Shown: one piece after another, positions 1 through 8,692 of the stretch | Layout: each line of letters begins with the position of its first letter | Numbering within the stretch: the stretch's first letter is position 1 | DNA from: Anaerotruncus massiliensis (ex Togo et al. 2026) | Lineage (GTDB): Bacteria > Bacillota > Clostridia > Oscillospirales > Ruminococcaceae | DNA: 64,000 bases | Reading direction: 5' to 3' | NCBI RefSeq assembly: GCF_900199635.1 | Contig: NZ_LT962687.1 | Location: 2,232,541 to 2,296,540, forward strand | Translations under genes and position numbers: made by a program | The notes under the pieces: model-generated | The model's input: only the letters and a program-made list of their open reading frames with translations | What the model was told of the DNA's origin: nothing | Database searches by the model: none

Positions 1-1341
1 GAGGAAGCAGAGCGCGGGCGAAAGCGCCAGCAGGACGGCGGATTTCCCCGGGTCGAGCCGCTCAGAGACCGCGCGCTTGAGCCATTTGACGGCCGGCATG
101 CAGAAAAACGCCGCCAGCGCCACCCAGAAGATGTTGTTGAGCAGGGTGATCTGCACGTTGCTGTCCCAGCCGCGCGCACCCGAAAGGCCGAACATGACCG
201 AGAGGTATCCGCCGAGCTTGCCAAGGTCGGTGAAGTAGAAGATCACCCAGCCGGTCGTGGCGAGCAGCAGCAGGTAGAGGTGCCCAAACACCGCCGGCAG
301 CCGGTCGAGCAGGTCCCCGAGGAAGAGCCGCTCGAGCGCGATGAACGCGCCGTAGTAGAGCCCCCAGAGGATGAAGTTCCAGCTCGCGCCGTGCCAGAGC
401 CCGGTCAGCAGCCACACGGCCAGCAGGTTCAGATACTGGTGCTTCCGGTTGCCGCCGAGCGGGATGTAGACGTAGTCCCGGAAGAAACTCGAGAGGGAGA
501 TGTGCCACCGCCGCCAGAACTCGGTGGCGGAGCGGGCGACATAGGGGTAGTTAAAGTTCTCCTTATAGTGGAAGCCGAACATCCGCCCCAGCCCGATGGC
601 CATGTCGGAGTAGCCGGAGAAGTCGTAATAGATCTGCAAAGTGAACATCGCCGCGCCGAACCACGCCCCGCCGACCGAGAGGCCCGAGGCGGGGGCCAGC
701 AGGAACTTGTCCGCGAGGGAGCCCGCGGTGTTGGCGACGAGCACCTTTTTCGCCAGCCCGAAGCAGACCCGCGTCAGCCCCTCCGAGAAGGAGACGGCGT
801 CGGTCGTCCGCGTGGTGATCTCCCTTGCCACGTCGGCGTAGCGCACGACGGGGCCCGCCACCAGCTGGTGGTACATCGACAGGTAGAGCAGGTAATAGAC
901 GGGGTTGGGCTGCGCCCTGGCGTCCCCGCGGTAGACGTCAACGACGTAGGAGATCGTCTGGAAGGTGTAGAAGGAGATGCCGATGGGCAGCGCGAAAGCG
1001 GGCACCGGAAAGGCGGTGCCCAGCAGGGCGTTCAGGTTCTGAACGAGAAAGCCGCTGTACTTGAAGGTGCCGAGCAGCCCGAGGTTGAGCGCCAGCGAGG
1101 AGGCGAGCGCCGCCTTGGCCGCCCAGGTCCCCCGGTAGCGCTCGATCAGCCGTCCGTGCATGTAGTCGAACGCGGCGGAGGTCAGCAGCAGCAGGAACCA
1201 CACCGGCTCGCCCCAGGCGTAGAACAGGAAGGAAAACGCCACCAGCACCAGGTTGCGGTAGACGAGCTTTTTCGAAAGAAAGTAAAAGAGGATATTGAGC
1301 GGCAGGAACAGGTAGATGAACAGCAGATTTGCAAAAACCAT
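1..1341 (-). CDS. MBOAT family O-acyltransferase (AlgI-like), C-terminus cut by window edge
   Basis: Open from the ATG at 1341 to base 1 with no stop, so at least 447 residues are present and the C-terminus lies outside the window. The protein is a multi-spanning membrane protein. It carries the AlgI/DltB-type landmarks: a WRRWHIS block with His280 followed by RDYVYIPLGGNR, and the TGLWHGASWNF block with the invariant MBOAT His317. Members of this family transfer acyl groups (often acetyl) across the membrane onto extracellular polysaccharide or wall polymers, usually with a partner SGNH/AlgJ-like protein. A partner, if present, would lie outside the window. SD-like AAGGAG precedes the start. 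The acceptor polymer cannot be told from sequence. Confidence 0.9.
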   Translation of the reverse strand, partial: MVFANLLFIYLFLPLNILFYFLSKKLVYRNLVLVAFSFLFYAWGEPVWFLLLLTSAAFDYMHGRLIERYRGTWAAKAALASSLALNLGLLGTFKYSGFLVQNLNALLGTAFPVPAFALPIGISFYTFQTISYVVDVYRGDARAQPNPVYYLLYLSMYHQLVAGPVVRYADVAREITTRTTDAVSFSEGLTRVCFGLAKKVLVANTAGSLADKFLLAPASGLSVGGAWFGAAMFTLQIYYDFSGYSDMAIGLGRMFGFHYKENFNYPYVARSATEFWRRWHISLSSFFRDYVYIPLGGNRKHQYLNLLAVWLLTGLWHGASWNFILWGLYYGAFIALERLFLGDLLDRLPAVFGHLYLLLLATTGWVIFYFTDLGKLGGYLSVMFGLSGARGWDSNVQITLLNNIFWVALAAFFCMPAVKWLKRAVSERLDPGKSAVLLALSPALCFL

Positions 1342-1374
1342 GCGGCGCTCCTTCAACGGGTGATGATAGGTACT

Positions 1375-1380
1375 ATTATA
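1375..1380 (-). promoter_or_regulatory. -10 element of the MBOAT gene promoter
   Basis: On the minus strand TATAAT lies about 34 bp upstream of the MBOAT start in a 150-bp divergent intergenic region. No good -35 hexamer is seen 17 bp upstream, so the call rests on the perfect -10 only. Confidence 0.45.
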
Positions 1381-1491
1381 CACAGTTTTTCCCGTAAAAT
1401 AAAGCAATTTGTTGAATAAGGACCTTGTATTTGAGGCTTTTTTACGATAGGATAGGAACTGTTGTAAATCACTGAAACGGAGGTCTTCCCC

Positions 1492-2358
1492 ATGAACTCC
1501 CAAAAGGCGCAGCAGCGCGCGATCTTCCTGATGATGATCTGCGCCACCCTCTGGAGCGTCGCCGGCATCTTCATCAAGATGATCCCCTGGAACGGACTGG
1601 TCATCGCGGGATGGCGAAGCCTCATCTCCGCGGGCTGCGTCGTCATCTACCTGCGCGCCACGAAACAGCGGCTGCGCCTCAACCGCGCCTCCCTCGTGAG
1701 CGGCGTCTTTCTGGCGCTGACCTTCCTCGCCTTCGTCTCCGCCAACAAGCTCACCACCGCGGCGAACGCCATCGTGCTCCAGTTCACCGCGCCCGTCTTC
1801 ATCCTGATTTTGTCGGCGATCTTCCTGCGCCAGAAATTTTCCCGCGCGGACGTGATCACCGTGTCGGTCACGATGTGCGGCATCGCGCTCTTCTTCCTCG
1901 ACCAGCTCGCGCCCGGCAACCTGCTGGGCAACTTCGTCGCGATCTTCGCCGGCCTCTCGATGGCCTGCATGTATATCATCACCGGCAACACCGACGAGGA
2001 GAGCCGCATGAGCGGCATCCTGCTCGGCCATCTCTTCACGGCCGCCGCGGGCATCCCCTTCATGTTCGTCTTCGACACCCCCGTCACCGCGCCCGCCGTC
2101 CTGAGCATCCTCGCGCTCGGCGTCGTCCAGCTCGGCATCCCCTACGTCCTCTACGGCATCGCCGTCAAGGACTGCCCCGCGCTCATGTGCTCGCTGCTCG
2201 GCGCGATCGAACCGCTTCTGAACCCTGTGTGGGTCTTCCTCTTCACCGGCGAGCGTCCCGGCGTCTTCGCCCTCGCGGGCGGCGTGATCGTCATCGTCAC
2301 GATCACCGCCTGGTGCGTCTGGCGCGACCGCTCGCTCGCCGCGCAGAAAACCGTCTGA
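1492..2358 (+). CDS. EamA/DMT-family transporter
   Basis: 288 residues, very hydrophobic, with about ten predicted membrane helices arranged as two EamA repeats (roughly residues 10-140 and 150-280). This is the standard size and layout of drug/metabolite transporters. It is probably an inner-membrane exporter or exchanger of a small metabolite; the substrate cannot be inferred. A GGAGG SD lies 8 bases before the ATG. The following lipoprotein starts only 11 bases after its stop, so the two may be co-transcribed. The upstream MBOAT gene is divergent. Confidence 0.88.
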   Translation: MNSQKAQQRAIFLMMICATLWSVAGIFIKMIPWNGLVIAGWRSLISAGCVVIYLRATKQRLRLNRASLVSGVFLALTFLAFVSANKLTTAANAIVLQFTAPVFILILSAIFLRQKFSRADVITVSVTMCGIALFFLDQLAPGNLLGNFVAIFAGLSMACMYIITGNTDEESRMSGILLGHLFTAAAGIPFMFVFDTPVTAPAVLSILALGVVQLGIPYVLYGIAVKDCPALMCSLLGAIEPLLNPVWVFLFTGERPGVFALAGGVIVIVTITAWCVWRDRSLAAQKTV

Positions 2359-2369
2359 CGGGGAGAGCT

Positions 2370-3329
2370 ATGATGAAAACGTCCGCCCTGTTCGCCCTGC
2401 CGCTTTCGCTCGCCCTCGCGCTCTCCGCCTGCGGCGCGCCGGCGGCGGCGCCCGCCCCGGAAAGCGCCGCGTCCCAAAGCGCCGCCACCGAAAGCGCGGC
2501 GGCTCCGGAGGCTTCTCCGGCGCCCGCCCCTGCGGGAACGGAAGTTCCTCCGCCGCCCGTGGCGCTGGACTCGCTCGAATGGAAGAGCGACCATGTCCTG
2601 CTCGCGCTCGAATCCGGGGAGTACGAAGCCGGGGAGGACAACCTGCCCGTGGGCTTTTCCCTCCCGGCGGAGGCGGAGGACTTCTTCCTCACCGGGTACG
2701 CCGAGGAGTTTGGACCCGAGGTGCTCCCGCTCATGCGGTACGACATCGCTGCGGGCGACGTGAACGGTGACGGCGCGCGGGACTATATCGTCTCCGCCCT
2801 GCCGCAGGCCATGTACTTCGGGAATTCGCCCGCGCCCGCCTATTTCTTCCACTCCCAGCCGGGCGGAGGCTACCGCATGGCGTATTTTTCCCTCGCGCAG
2901 CCCGTTTACCGCTTCCTCGACACCGGCGAAAACGGCCTGCCCGACCTGCTCTTCTTTTCCTCCGGGCGGACGCTCTCCTATGACGGCGCGAGCGCCTACG
3001 AATTTTCCGACGGTTCCCCGGAATCCCGCAGCTACAATCTGCTCTCCTCCAAGCCGGAGGCCGACGGCAGCGCCCTGCGCGTCCCGGTCTGCCTCAATTA
3101 CGGGCTCCCGGAAAACTGCTGCATCGCGGCCTATTTCAAATCGGAGGCCGACCGGCTGGAGGAAGCCGCCGTCTGGCTCACGATGCCCGACGGGTCCCGC
3201 GCCTTTACCGGAAGCGAAGGCTTCAGCCTGTGGGACTGCGGCGCGGACCTCCGGCTGCGGGACGGCGCGGCGCTCGGGGAGGACGAACTCCTCTTTCCGG
3301 ATGAAATCCAGTTTGTTCCAGCCGAATAA
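2370..3329 (+). CDS. secreted lipoprotein of unknown function
   Basis: 319 residues from the ATG at 2370 (preceded by GGGAGAG). The reading frame is open further upstream, but that part overlaps the transporter gene and is not coding. N-terminal signal peptide ends in the lipobox LSACG, followed by an Ala/Pro/Ser-rich linker to about residue 60. The remaining globular part contains a DVNGDGARDY motif, which resembles a Ca-binding FG-GAP/dockerin-like loop. I do not recognise the family. It is probably anchored to the outer face of the membrane. It sits between a DMT transporter and a strong promoter for the next operon. Confidence 0.75.
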   Translation: MMKTSALFALPLSLALALSACGAPAAAPAPESAASQSAATESAAAPEASPAPAPAGTEVPPPPVALDSLEWKSDHVLLALESGEYEAGEDNLPVGFSLPAEAEDFFLTGYAEEFGPEVLPLMRYDIAAGDVNGDGARDYIVSALPQAMYFGNSPAPAYFFHSQPGGGYRMAYFSLAQPVYRFLDTGENGLPDLLFFSSGRTLSYDGASAYEFSDGSPESRSYNLLSSKPEADGSALRVPVCLNYGLPENCCIAAYFKSEADRLEEAAVWLTMPDGSRAFTGSEGFSLWDCGADLRLRDGAALGEDELLFPDEIQFVPAE

Positions 3330-3340
3330 GGCCGCGCCCT

Positions 3341-3369
3341 TTGACGGACGGGCGGAAACGTTGTATAAT
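3341..3369 (+). promoter_or_regulatory. sigma-A promoter of the F420-ligase-like gene and ackA
   Basis: TTGACG (3341-3346) and TATAAT (3364-3369) are separated by exactly 17 bp, 55 bp before the start at 3424. It is a near-consensus housekeeping promoter, as expected for an operon containing acetate kinase. Confidence 0.85.
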
Positions 3370-3423
3370 CTTGGTGATTGAACCTCACAATAAACAGGTA
3401 ATTTAAGATAAGGGATGGTCAAC

Positions 3424-4266
3424 ATGTCGAACGAACAAACCGCGCCCATCGGCGCGCAGCCGGAGGACGCCGTTCTGGACGCCGCGCCGGAGACCGCGGA
3501 CGCCCCCGCCGGGGACGCATCCGCGCAGGAAACGCCCGCGGCCCAACCCGCGCGGGAGGAGACCCCGGCGGGCTATGTGGTGAACCCGGAAAAGAACGAG
3601 GTCATTGAGGTGGACGGCGTCGGCTACCGGCGGCTGTGCATCAAAACGCACGTCATCACCGACCAGGACAACATCTGCGACGTGGTGGAAAAATACGTTT
3701 CCCCGCTCACGGAGCCGGGGGATATCGTCTTCATCACCGAGAAGGCGGTCGCCTGCACCCAGCGCCGAGCCATTCCGCTCGAGGACATCCATCCCCGTCC
3801 GCTCGCGCGCTTCCTCAGCCGGTTCGTGCTGCGCACCCCCTACGGCATCGGGCTCGCGATGCCCGAGACGATGGAGATGGCGCTCCAGGAGTGCGGCACC
3901 ATCCGCATCCTCTTCGCCGCCGCCGTCTCCGCCGTGGGCAAGCTCTTCCACATCCGCGGATGGTTCTACAACATCGCGGGCTACAAGGCGCGCAGCATCG
4001 ACGGGCCGTGCGACTTCACGCTGCCGCCCTACAACCACTACGTCGTGCTCGGCCCCGACCGTCCCGACGAGGTCGCGGCGGAGATCTCCCGGCGCATCGG
4101 CGGCACGCCGGTGGCCATCACCGACATCAACGACCTCGAAGGGCAGATCCTCGGCACCTCCGACAGGAAGATGGACCGCGATCTGCTCTGCAAAATTTTG
4201 AAGGACAACCCGCTCGGCCAGTGCAGTGAGCAGACCCCCATGGGGATCATCCGGCGGGCAGAATAA
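3424..4266 (+). CDS. F420-0:gamma-glutamyl ligase (CofE)-like protein
   Basis: 280 residues from ATG 3424, chosen because AGGG (3411-3414) is 9 bases upstream. An ATG at 3415 sits directly on that SD and is less likely. The first ~45 residues are Ala/Pro/Glu-rich and probably disordered. The rest matches the CofE/FbiB ligase fold, with motifs such as GDIVFITEKAVA, RTPYGIGLAMPET and ITDINDLEGQILG. True CofE adds glutamate to coenzyme F420-0 using GTP. Clostridia of this type are not known to make F420, so the real substrate is uncertain. It is 15 bp upstream of acetate kinase and evidently co-transcribed. Confidence 0.75.
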   Translation: MSNEQTAPIGAQPEDAVLDAAPETADAPAGDASAQETPAAQPAREETPAGYVVNPEKNEVIEVDGVGYRRLCIKTHVITDQDNICDVVEKYVSPLTEPGDIVFITEKAVACTQRRAIPLEDIHPRPLARFLSRFVLRTPYGIGLAMPETMEMALQECGTIRILFAAAVSAVGKLFHIRGWFYNIAGYKARSIDGPCDFTLPPYNHYVVLGPDRPDEVAAEISRRIGGTPVAITDINDLEGQILGTSDRKMDRDLLCKILKDNPLGQCSEQTPMGIIRRAE

Positions 4267-4281
4267 GGAGGAGCAATCATC

Positions 4282-4353
4282 ATGAACAACGTGCATGTGG
4301 TCAACGCGGGCAAACGGATGAACAACGTCTTTGTGGTCAACGCGGGCAGTTCG
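4282..4353 (+). repeat. 36-bp tandem duplication at the ackA start
   Basis: Bases 4282-4317 and 4318-4353 share an ATGAACAACGT start and the core TGTGGTCAACGCGGGCA, differing at about eight positions. The encoded peptides are MNNVHVVNAGKR and MNNVFVVNAGSS. The upstream copy carries the SD-linked start codon. Confidence 0.8.
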
Positions 4354-5523
4354 TCCCTCAAGTACCAGCTCATCGACATGGAGAGCGAGCAGGTGCTCGT
4401 CTCGGGCAACTGCGAGCGCATCGGCATCGACGGCGGCAAGATCACCTACAAGTACTTCGGCACCAAGAAGGTCGTCGAGACCGACCTGCCCAACCACAAG
4501 GCCGCGCTCGACCGGGTCGTCGGCCTGCTGCTTTCGGGCGAGACCAAGGTCATCGACAGCATCGACGACATCGTCGCCGTCGGCCACCGGCTGGCGTTCA
4601 GCCGGGTTTCCCCCTGTTCCAACGAGATCACCCCCGAGGTTTTGAAGGACATCGAGGCCACCACCGAGATGTTCCCCCTGCACCTGCCCGGCATGCTCAC
4701 CGGCATCCGGGCCTGCCAGGACACCTTCTCCGGCAAGGTCCAGGTCGCCGTCTACGACAACTCCTTCCACCTGACCATGCCGCCCAAGGCGTATATGTAC
4801 GCGATCCCCTACGACTATTACAAGGACTACGGCTTCCGCCGCTACGGCTACCACGGCACCAGCCACCGCTATGTCTCCCTGCGGCTCGCAAAGCTGCTCG
4901 GCAAGCCGGTGGAGGAGCTCAAGATCGTCTCCTGCCACCTCGGCAACGGCTCCTCCCTCTGCGCGGTCGACGGCGGCAAATCGGTCGACACCACGATGGG
5001 CTACACCGCGCTCGCCGGCCTCATGATGGGCACCCGAAGCGGCGACATCGACCCCTCGCTTCTGCTTCCGATGGCCCAGAAGGCGGGCCTCGACCTGGAG
5101 GGCATACATAACGTCATCAACAAGAAATCCGGCCTGCTGGGCGTCTCGGGCGTCTCGAGCGACCACCGCGACGTTGAGAACGCCTGCGCCGAGGGCGACG
5201 AGCGCGCACAGATCGCGATCGACATGCTCAACTACCAGATCCAGAAGTATATCGGCTCCTATGCCGCCGCGATGAACGGGCTCGACGCGGTCATCTTCAC
5301 CGCCGGCATCGGCGAGCACTCCCCCGACCTGCGGCGCGAGGTCTGCCGCAACATGGATTTCCTCGGCATCCGGCTCGACGAGGAGAAAAACGCCGCCAAC
5401 CACGGCGACGAGGAGGAGATCTCCACCCCCGACAGCCGCGTGAAGGTCTGGGTCATCCCCACCAACGAGGAACTCATGATCGCCCGCGACGCCTACGCGA
5501 TCTACCAGTCCAAGCAGAAATAA
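4282..5523 (+). CDS. ackA: acetate kinase
   Basis: 413 residues. Converts acetyl phosphate plus ADP to acetate plus ATP, the ATP-yielding last step of acetate fermentation in the cytoplasm. The family motifs are intact: NAGSSSLK near the N-terminus, RYGYHGTSHRYVS with the catalytic His at residue 191, and FTAGIGEHS near the C-terminus. The best SD (AAGGAGGAG, 4265-4273) serves ATG 4282. This adds 12 residues that are an imperfect copy of the true N-terminus, which begins again at ATG 4318. Length without the extension (401) is normal. pta is not adjacent. Confidence 0.97.
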   Translation: MNNVHVVNAGKRMNNVFVVNAGSSSLKYQLIDMESEQVLVSGNCERIGIDGGKITYKYFGTKKVVETDLPNHKAALDRVVGLLLSGETKVIDSIDDIVAVGHRLAFSRVSPCSNEITPEVLKDIEATTEMFPLHLPGMLTGIRACQDTFSGKVQVAVYDNSFHLTMPPKAYMYAIPYDYYKDYGFRRYGYHGTSHRYVSLRLAKLLGKPVEELKIVSCHLGNGSSLCAVDGGKSVDTTMGYTALAGLMMGTRSGDIDPSLLLPMAQKAGLDLEGIHNVINKKSGLLGVSGVSSDHRDVENACAEGDERAQIAIDMLNYQIQKYIGSYAAAMNGLDAVIFTAGIGEHSPDLRREVCRNMDFLGIRLDEEKNAANHGDEEEISTPDSRVKVWVIPTNEELMIARDAYAIYQSKQK

Positions 5524-5532
5524 GCCGATATC

Positions 5533-5568
5533 AAAAGAGCGGCGGGGCCAAAGCCCCGCCGCTCTTTT
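5533..5568. terminator. bidirectional terminator between ackA and recG
   Basis: GC-rich hairpin AAAAGAGCGGCGGGGC / GCCCCGCCGCTCTTTT with a short loop, flanked by A and T runs on both sides. It sits between convergent genes and can stop transcription from both. Confidence 0.92.
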
Positions 5569-5603
5569 TGATTTTGTCCGGAAGGCGCGGCCCGCGGGCC
5601 GCT

Positions 5604-7643
5604 TCAGTTGGGGCGCTCCCCCACCGAGTCCATCAGCCGTTCGACGGCCGCGCGCAGCGCGGCGTGCTCCGGCTTTTGCAGCGCCGGGTCATCCGCAAGC
5701 ACGCGGTTCGCCGCCCGCTGCGCCTCGGCCACGACCTCCACGTCGGCCGCGAGGTCCGCGATGCGCAGCTGCGGCAGACCGTGCTGCTGCTGTCCGAGGA
5801 AATTGCCCGGTCCCCGGGTGCGCAGGTCGTATTCCGCGATGGCGAACCCGTCGTTCGTCCTGCACATCGTCTTTAAGCGGTCGAGCGTCTCGGGGCTCGT
5901 GCTGTCGGAGAGCAGGATGCAGTAGGACTGCTCCTTCCCCCGCCCGACCCGGCCCCGCAGCTGGTGCAGCTGGCTCAGGCCGAACCGCTCGGCATTCTCC
6001 ACCATCATGATGACCGCGTTGGGCACGTCCACCCCCACCTCGACCACCGTGGTCGAGACGAGCAGTTGCACCGTCCCGTCCTGGAAGCCCGCCATCGTGC
6101 GCTCCTTGTCCGCGGCCTTCATCCTGCCGTGCAGGAGGCCGACCGTGTAGCCCTTGAAGGCCCCGCCCGAAAGCTCGAGCATGTAGTCGGTCGCGGCGCG
6201 CAGGCCGGTGTCCTCCTCCCCCGCCTCGACGCGCGGGCAGACGATGTACGCCTGTAATCCCCGGTCGAGGTGCTCCCGGATGAACCCGAAGGCCCGCTCC
6301 CGCTTGCCCGACGAGATCTTGTAGGTGAGCACCGGGCTGCGCCCGGGCGGCAGCTCGTCGATCACCGAGACGTCGAGCTCCCCGTAGATCATCAGGGCGA
6401 GGGTGCGCGGGATAGGGGTCGCGGACATGACGAGCGTGTGGGCGTGCCGGCCCTTCTGGCCGAGCGCGGCGCGCTGCGCCACCCCGAACCGGTGCTGCTC
6501 GTCGGTGATGACGAGCGCGAGGTTTTGGAAGGACACCCCCTGCGAGAGCAGCGCGTGGGTGCCGATGCAGAGGTCGAATTCCCCCGCCGCGAGCGCCTCG
6601 TGCATCGCGCGCTTTTTGGCGGGCGTCATCGAGCCGACGAGCAGGCCCACCCTCATCCCCAGCCGCCCGCAAAGGGGGGAAAGGCCCTCATAGTGCTGCC
6701 GCGCGAGCAGCTCGGTGGGAGCCATCATCGCCGACTGCGCGCCTGACAGAAACGCGAAATACGCCCCCGCCGCCGCGACCATCGTCTTGCCCGAGCCGAC
6801 GTCCCCCTGCACGAGCCGGTTGGCCGGGGCGGACCTGCGCATGTCGGCGGTCAATTCCTCGATCGCGCGGCGCTGCGCGCCCGTCAGCGTGAAGGGCAGC
6901 GCGTCGTAGAAGGGCTGCAGCGAATGGGGTTCCATCGGCTGCGCGGCGGCCGCGCGGGTGCGGGTGCGCAGCAGGCCGACCCCGGCGGCCAGCGTGAAGA
7001 GCTCCTCAAAGATGAGGCGCCGCTTGGCTGTTTCGAGCTCGTCGGGATTTTGCGGGCGGTGGATGGCGCGCACCGCCCCGGCGATCCCCTCCAGGCGGTA
7101 TTCGGCCCGGATGTCCGCCGGGATCCGTTCGGGCAGGATGGGCGAGAGCTTCAGCGCCTGCTCCACCAGCCCCGAAAAAGTCCGGGCGGAGACGCCCGCC
7201 GTCAGCGGGTAGACCGCGAAGAAGGGCCGGTCGGCACGCGGCGGGAAAATCTGCGGCGCGCGCATCTCCCGGCGCAGGAGGTTGCCCTCCACCCGCCCGT
7301 AGAAGAGGTAGGCCGCGTCGTAGTCGAGCGATTCCACCGCATACTTCGTGTTGAAGAAGGTCAGTTCCATTTCGCCGCTGTCGTCCGCGACGGTCGCCTT
7401 GTACATCTTGAGCCCGCCGCGCGTGCGGATCTCCCCCGACTTTTTGACCACCGTGGCGAGCACCGCGCACGGCCGGTCGAGCGGCGCGTCCAGGATGCCG
7501 CAGGGCGCCGAAAGGTCGATGTAACCGCGCGGATAGTGCAGCAGCAGATCCTCCAGCGTCGCGATCCCCATCTTCGCGAGCGTGCGCGCGCGGGTCTCCC
7601 CCACCCCCCGGAGCATCCGGATATCCATCTGTCCCGCGTCCAC
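5604..7643 (-). CDS. recG: ATP-dependent DNA helicase RecG
   Basis: 679 residues from GTG 7643. This start has AAAGGGGG at 7-8 bases; an in-frame ATG at 7682 lacks an SD. RecG remodels stalled replication forks and Holliday junctions. Order of parts: N-terminal wedge/OB region with helix-hairpin-helix-like MLRGVGETRARTL, helicase domain 1 with Walker A GDVGSGKTM and the DEQHRFG box, helicase domain 2 with LLHGRMK, TVVEVGVDVPNA and QLRGRVGRG, and the RecG-type C-terminal wedge. Length and motifs are complete. The gene is convergent with ackA. Confidence 0.97.
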   Translation of the reverse strand: MDAGQMDIRMLRGVGETRARTLAKMGIATLEDLLLHYPRGYIDLSAPCGILDAPLDRPCAVLATVVKKSGEIRTRGGLKMYKATVADDSGEMELTFFNTKYAVESLDYDAAYLFYGRVEGNLLRREMRAPQIFPPRADRPFFAVYPLTAGVSARTFSGLVEQALKLSPILPERIPADIRAEYRLEGIAGAVRAIHRPQNPDELETAKRRLIFEELFTLAAGVGLLRTRTRAAAAQPMEPHSLQPFYDALPFTLTGAQRRAIEELTADMRRSAPANRLVQGDVGSGKTMVAAAGAYFAFLSGAQSAMMAPTELLARQHYEGLSPLCGRLGMRVGLLVGSMTPAKKRAMHEALAAGEFDLCIGTHALLSQGVSFQNLALVITDEQHRFGVAQRAALGQKGRHAHTLVMSATPIPRTLALMIYGELDVSVIDELPPGRSPVLTYKISSGKRERAFGFIREHLDRGLQAYIVCPRVEAGEEDTGLRAATDYMLELSGGAFKGYTVGLLHGRMKAADKERTMAGFQDGTVQLLVSTTVVEVGVDVPNAVIMMVENAERFGLSQLHQLRGRVGRGKEQSYCILLSDSTSPETLDRLKTMCRTNDGFAIAEYDLRTRGPGNFLGQQQHGLPQLRIADLAADVEVVAEAQRAANRVLADDPALQKPEHAALRAAVERLMDSVGERPN

Positions 7644-7752
7644 GCGCGCACCCCCTTTCAGCCATTGGTCCCATTTTACCAAATCGGCCCCGGTTTGTCA
7701 CGGGGCTTTTCCTGTCGAATCCCTTTCCCTGTAAAAATTTCGTCCCGAATAG

Positions 7753-7781
7753 TTGACAAGCTGTCCCTGTTTTGCTATAAT
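7753..7781 (+). promoter_or_regulatory. promoter of the tRNA pair
   Basis: TTGACA (7753-7758), 17-bp spacer, TATAAT (7776-7781), plus an extended -10 TG at 7773-7774. It is a perfect consensus promoter 43 bp before tRNA-Lys, typical of stable-RNA genes. Confidence 0.93.
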
Positions 7782-7823
7782 AATCAAGCGTCGTACAGAC
7801 ACAGTGCCTGCGACCGCAGCATC

Positions 7824-7899
7824 GACCCATTAGCTCAGTTGGCAGAGCACTTGACTTTTAATCAAGGTGTCCGGAGTTCGAATCTCCGATGGGTCACCA
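7824..7899 (+). tRNA. tRNA-Lys (anticodon TTT)
   Basis: 76-nt cloverleaf. Acceptor stem GACCCAT/ATGGGTC, anticodon stem CTTGA/TCAAG with TTT at 7857-7859, T-loop GTTCGAATC, and CCA encoded at 7897-7899. Confidence 0.97.
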
Positions 7900-7906
7900 T
7901 GACCGT

Positions 7907-7982
<76 letters not shown>

Positions 7983-7985
7983 CGT

Positions 7986-8024
7986 AAAATCCCTGCAAGC
8001 CGTTAACCGGTTTGCAGGGATTTT
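7986..8024. terminator. terminator after the tRNAs / end of prophage lysis module
   Basis: 13-bp arms AAAATCCCTGCAA and TTGCAGGGATTTT around a 13-nt loop. It is A-rich on one side and T-rich on the other, so it can serve the tRNA operon (+) and the amidase gene (-). Confidence 0.88.
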
Positions 8025-8025
8025 G

Positions 8026-8688
8026 TTATGTCTGAAATTGTCGCGGATTTTTTATCCTATTACACCCGCTATTACACCTCTTATTGAGGTTGAAAGCTAA
8101 AGACTCCGGGGCCTCTGCGGGCTTGTCCTTCGCCGTGTACGTCACCCCCACGGCCTTGCACAATCCCCATGCGACCGCCTCGGCATACTGGTCAAAGTAC
8201 CGGTCAAAGCGGTCGTTGTCGTCCGCGTTCGTGATGAATCCCAGCTCCAGCAGGGCCGAGGCCATTGTCGTGTAGACGTTCACCCCGAAGTTCTCATAGT
8301 TCTGCGGGGCGCCCTTCTGCACGCCCCGGTCCTGCGTCGGCACGACGGCGAGCAGCTCGTCCAAAATGTACTGCGCCTTGCGCACCGTGGGGTCGTTCGC
8401 CCTGCTGTGCACCCACAGGCTGATGCCGTGGGCGGCGGGGCCCGCCGCGTCCCGGTGGAGGGAGAGGTAATAGGCGCATCCCGCCGTGTTGGCCATCTGG
8501 CACCGTTCCGAGATTGAGGGGACGGCATTGTCGTCCGTCCGGGTCATGACCACGCCGAGGCCCTGCGCTTCGAGCAGGGGCTTCACGGCCAGCGCGAGCC
8601 GCAGCACATCGTCCTTTTCGTACCGTTTCCCGAGCAGCGCTCCGGGATCCGTCCCTCCGTGGCCGGGGTCCAGGCAAATCTTTACCAT
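8026..8688 (-). CDS. phage endolysin, N-acetylmuramoyl-L-alanine amidase (Amidase_3)
   Basis: 220 residues from ATG 8688 (SD GGGAGG). Cleaves the amide bond between muramic acid and the stem peptide during phage lysis. Zn-amidase landmarks are present: ICLDPGHGGTDPG at the N-terminus (Zn His), a conserved Glu in KRYEKDDV, YLSLHRDA (second Zn His) and ALLELGFITNADDN with the catalytic Glu. Only a short tail follows the catalytic domain, with no recognisable wall-binding domain. The gene starts 4 bases after the holin stop. Confidence 0.88.
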   Translation of the reverse strand: MVKICLDPGHGGTDPGALLGKRYEKDDVLRLALAVKPLLEAQGLGVVMTRTDDNAVPSISERCQMANTAGCAYYLSLHRDAAGPAAHGISLWVHSRANDPTVRKAQYILDELLAVVPTQDRGVQKGAPQNYENFGVNVYTTMASALLELGFITNADDNDRFDRYFDQYAEAVAWGLCKAVGVTYTAKDKPAEAPESLAFNLNKRCNSGCNRIKNPRQFQT

Positions 8689-8692
8689 CCGC

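Noticed and set aside
280-1419. Long plus-strand open frame of 379 codons
   Set aside because: It is antisense to the MBOAT gene, full of Arg/Gln/Glu/Pro from GC-rich reversal, with no SD and no recognisable domain.
1611-2369. N-terminal extension of the lipoprotein frame through the DMT transporter
   Set aside because: This part is a shifted-frame shadow of the transporter (Arg/His/Pro-rich). The real start at 2370 has an SD and a signal peptide.
3403-5403. 666-codon minus-strand frame over the CofE-like and ackA genes
   Set aside because: Composition is a Val/Asp/Gly/Ala-rich reverse shadow of two clearly conserved genes; no SD or motif.
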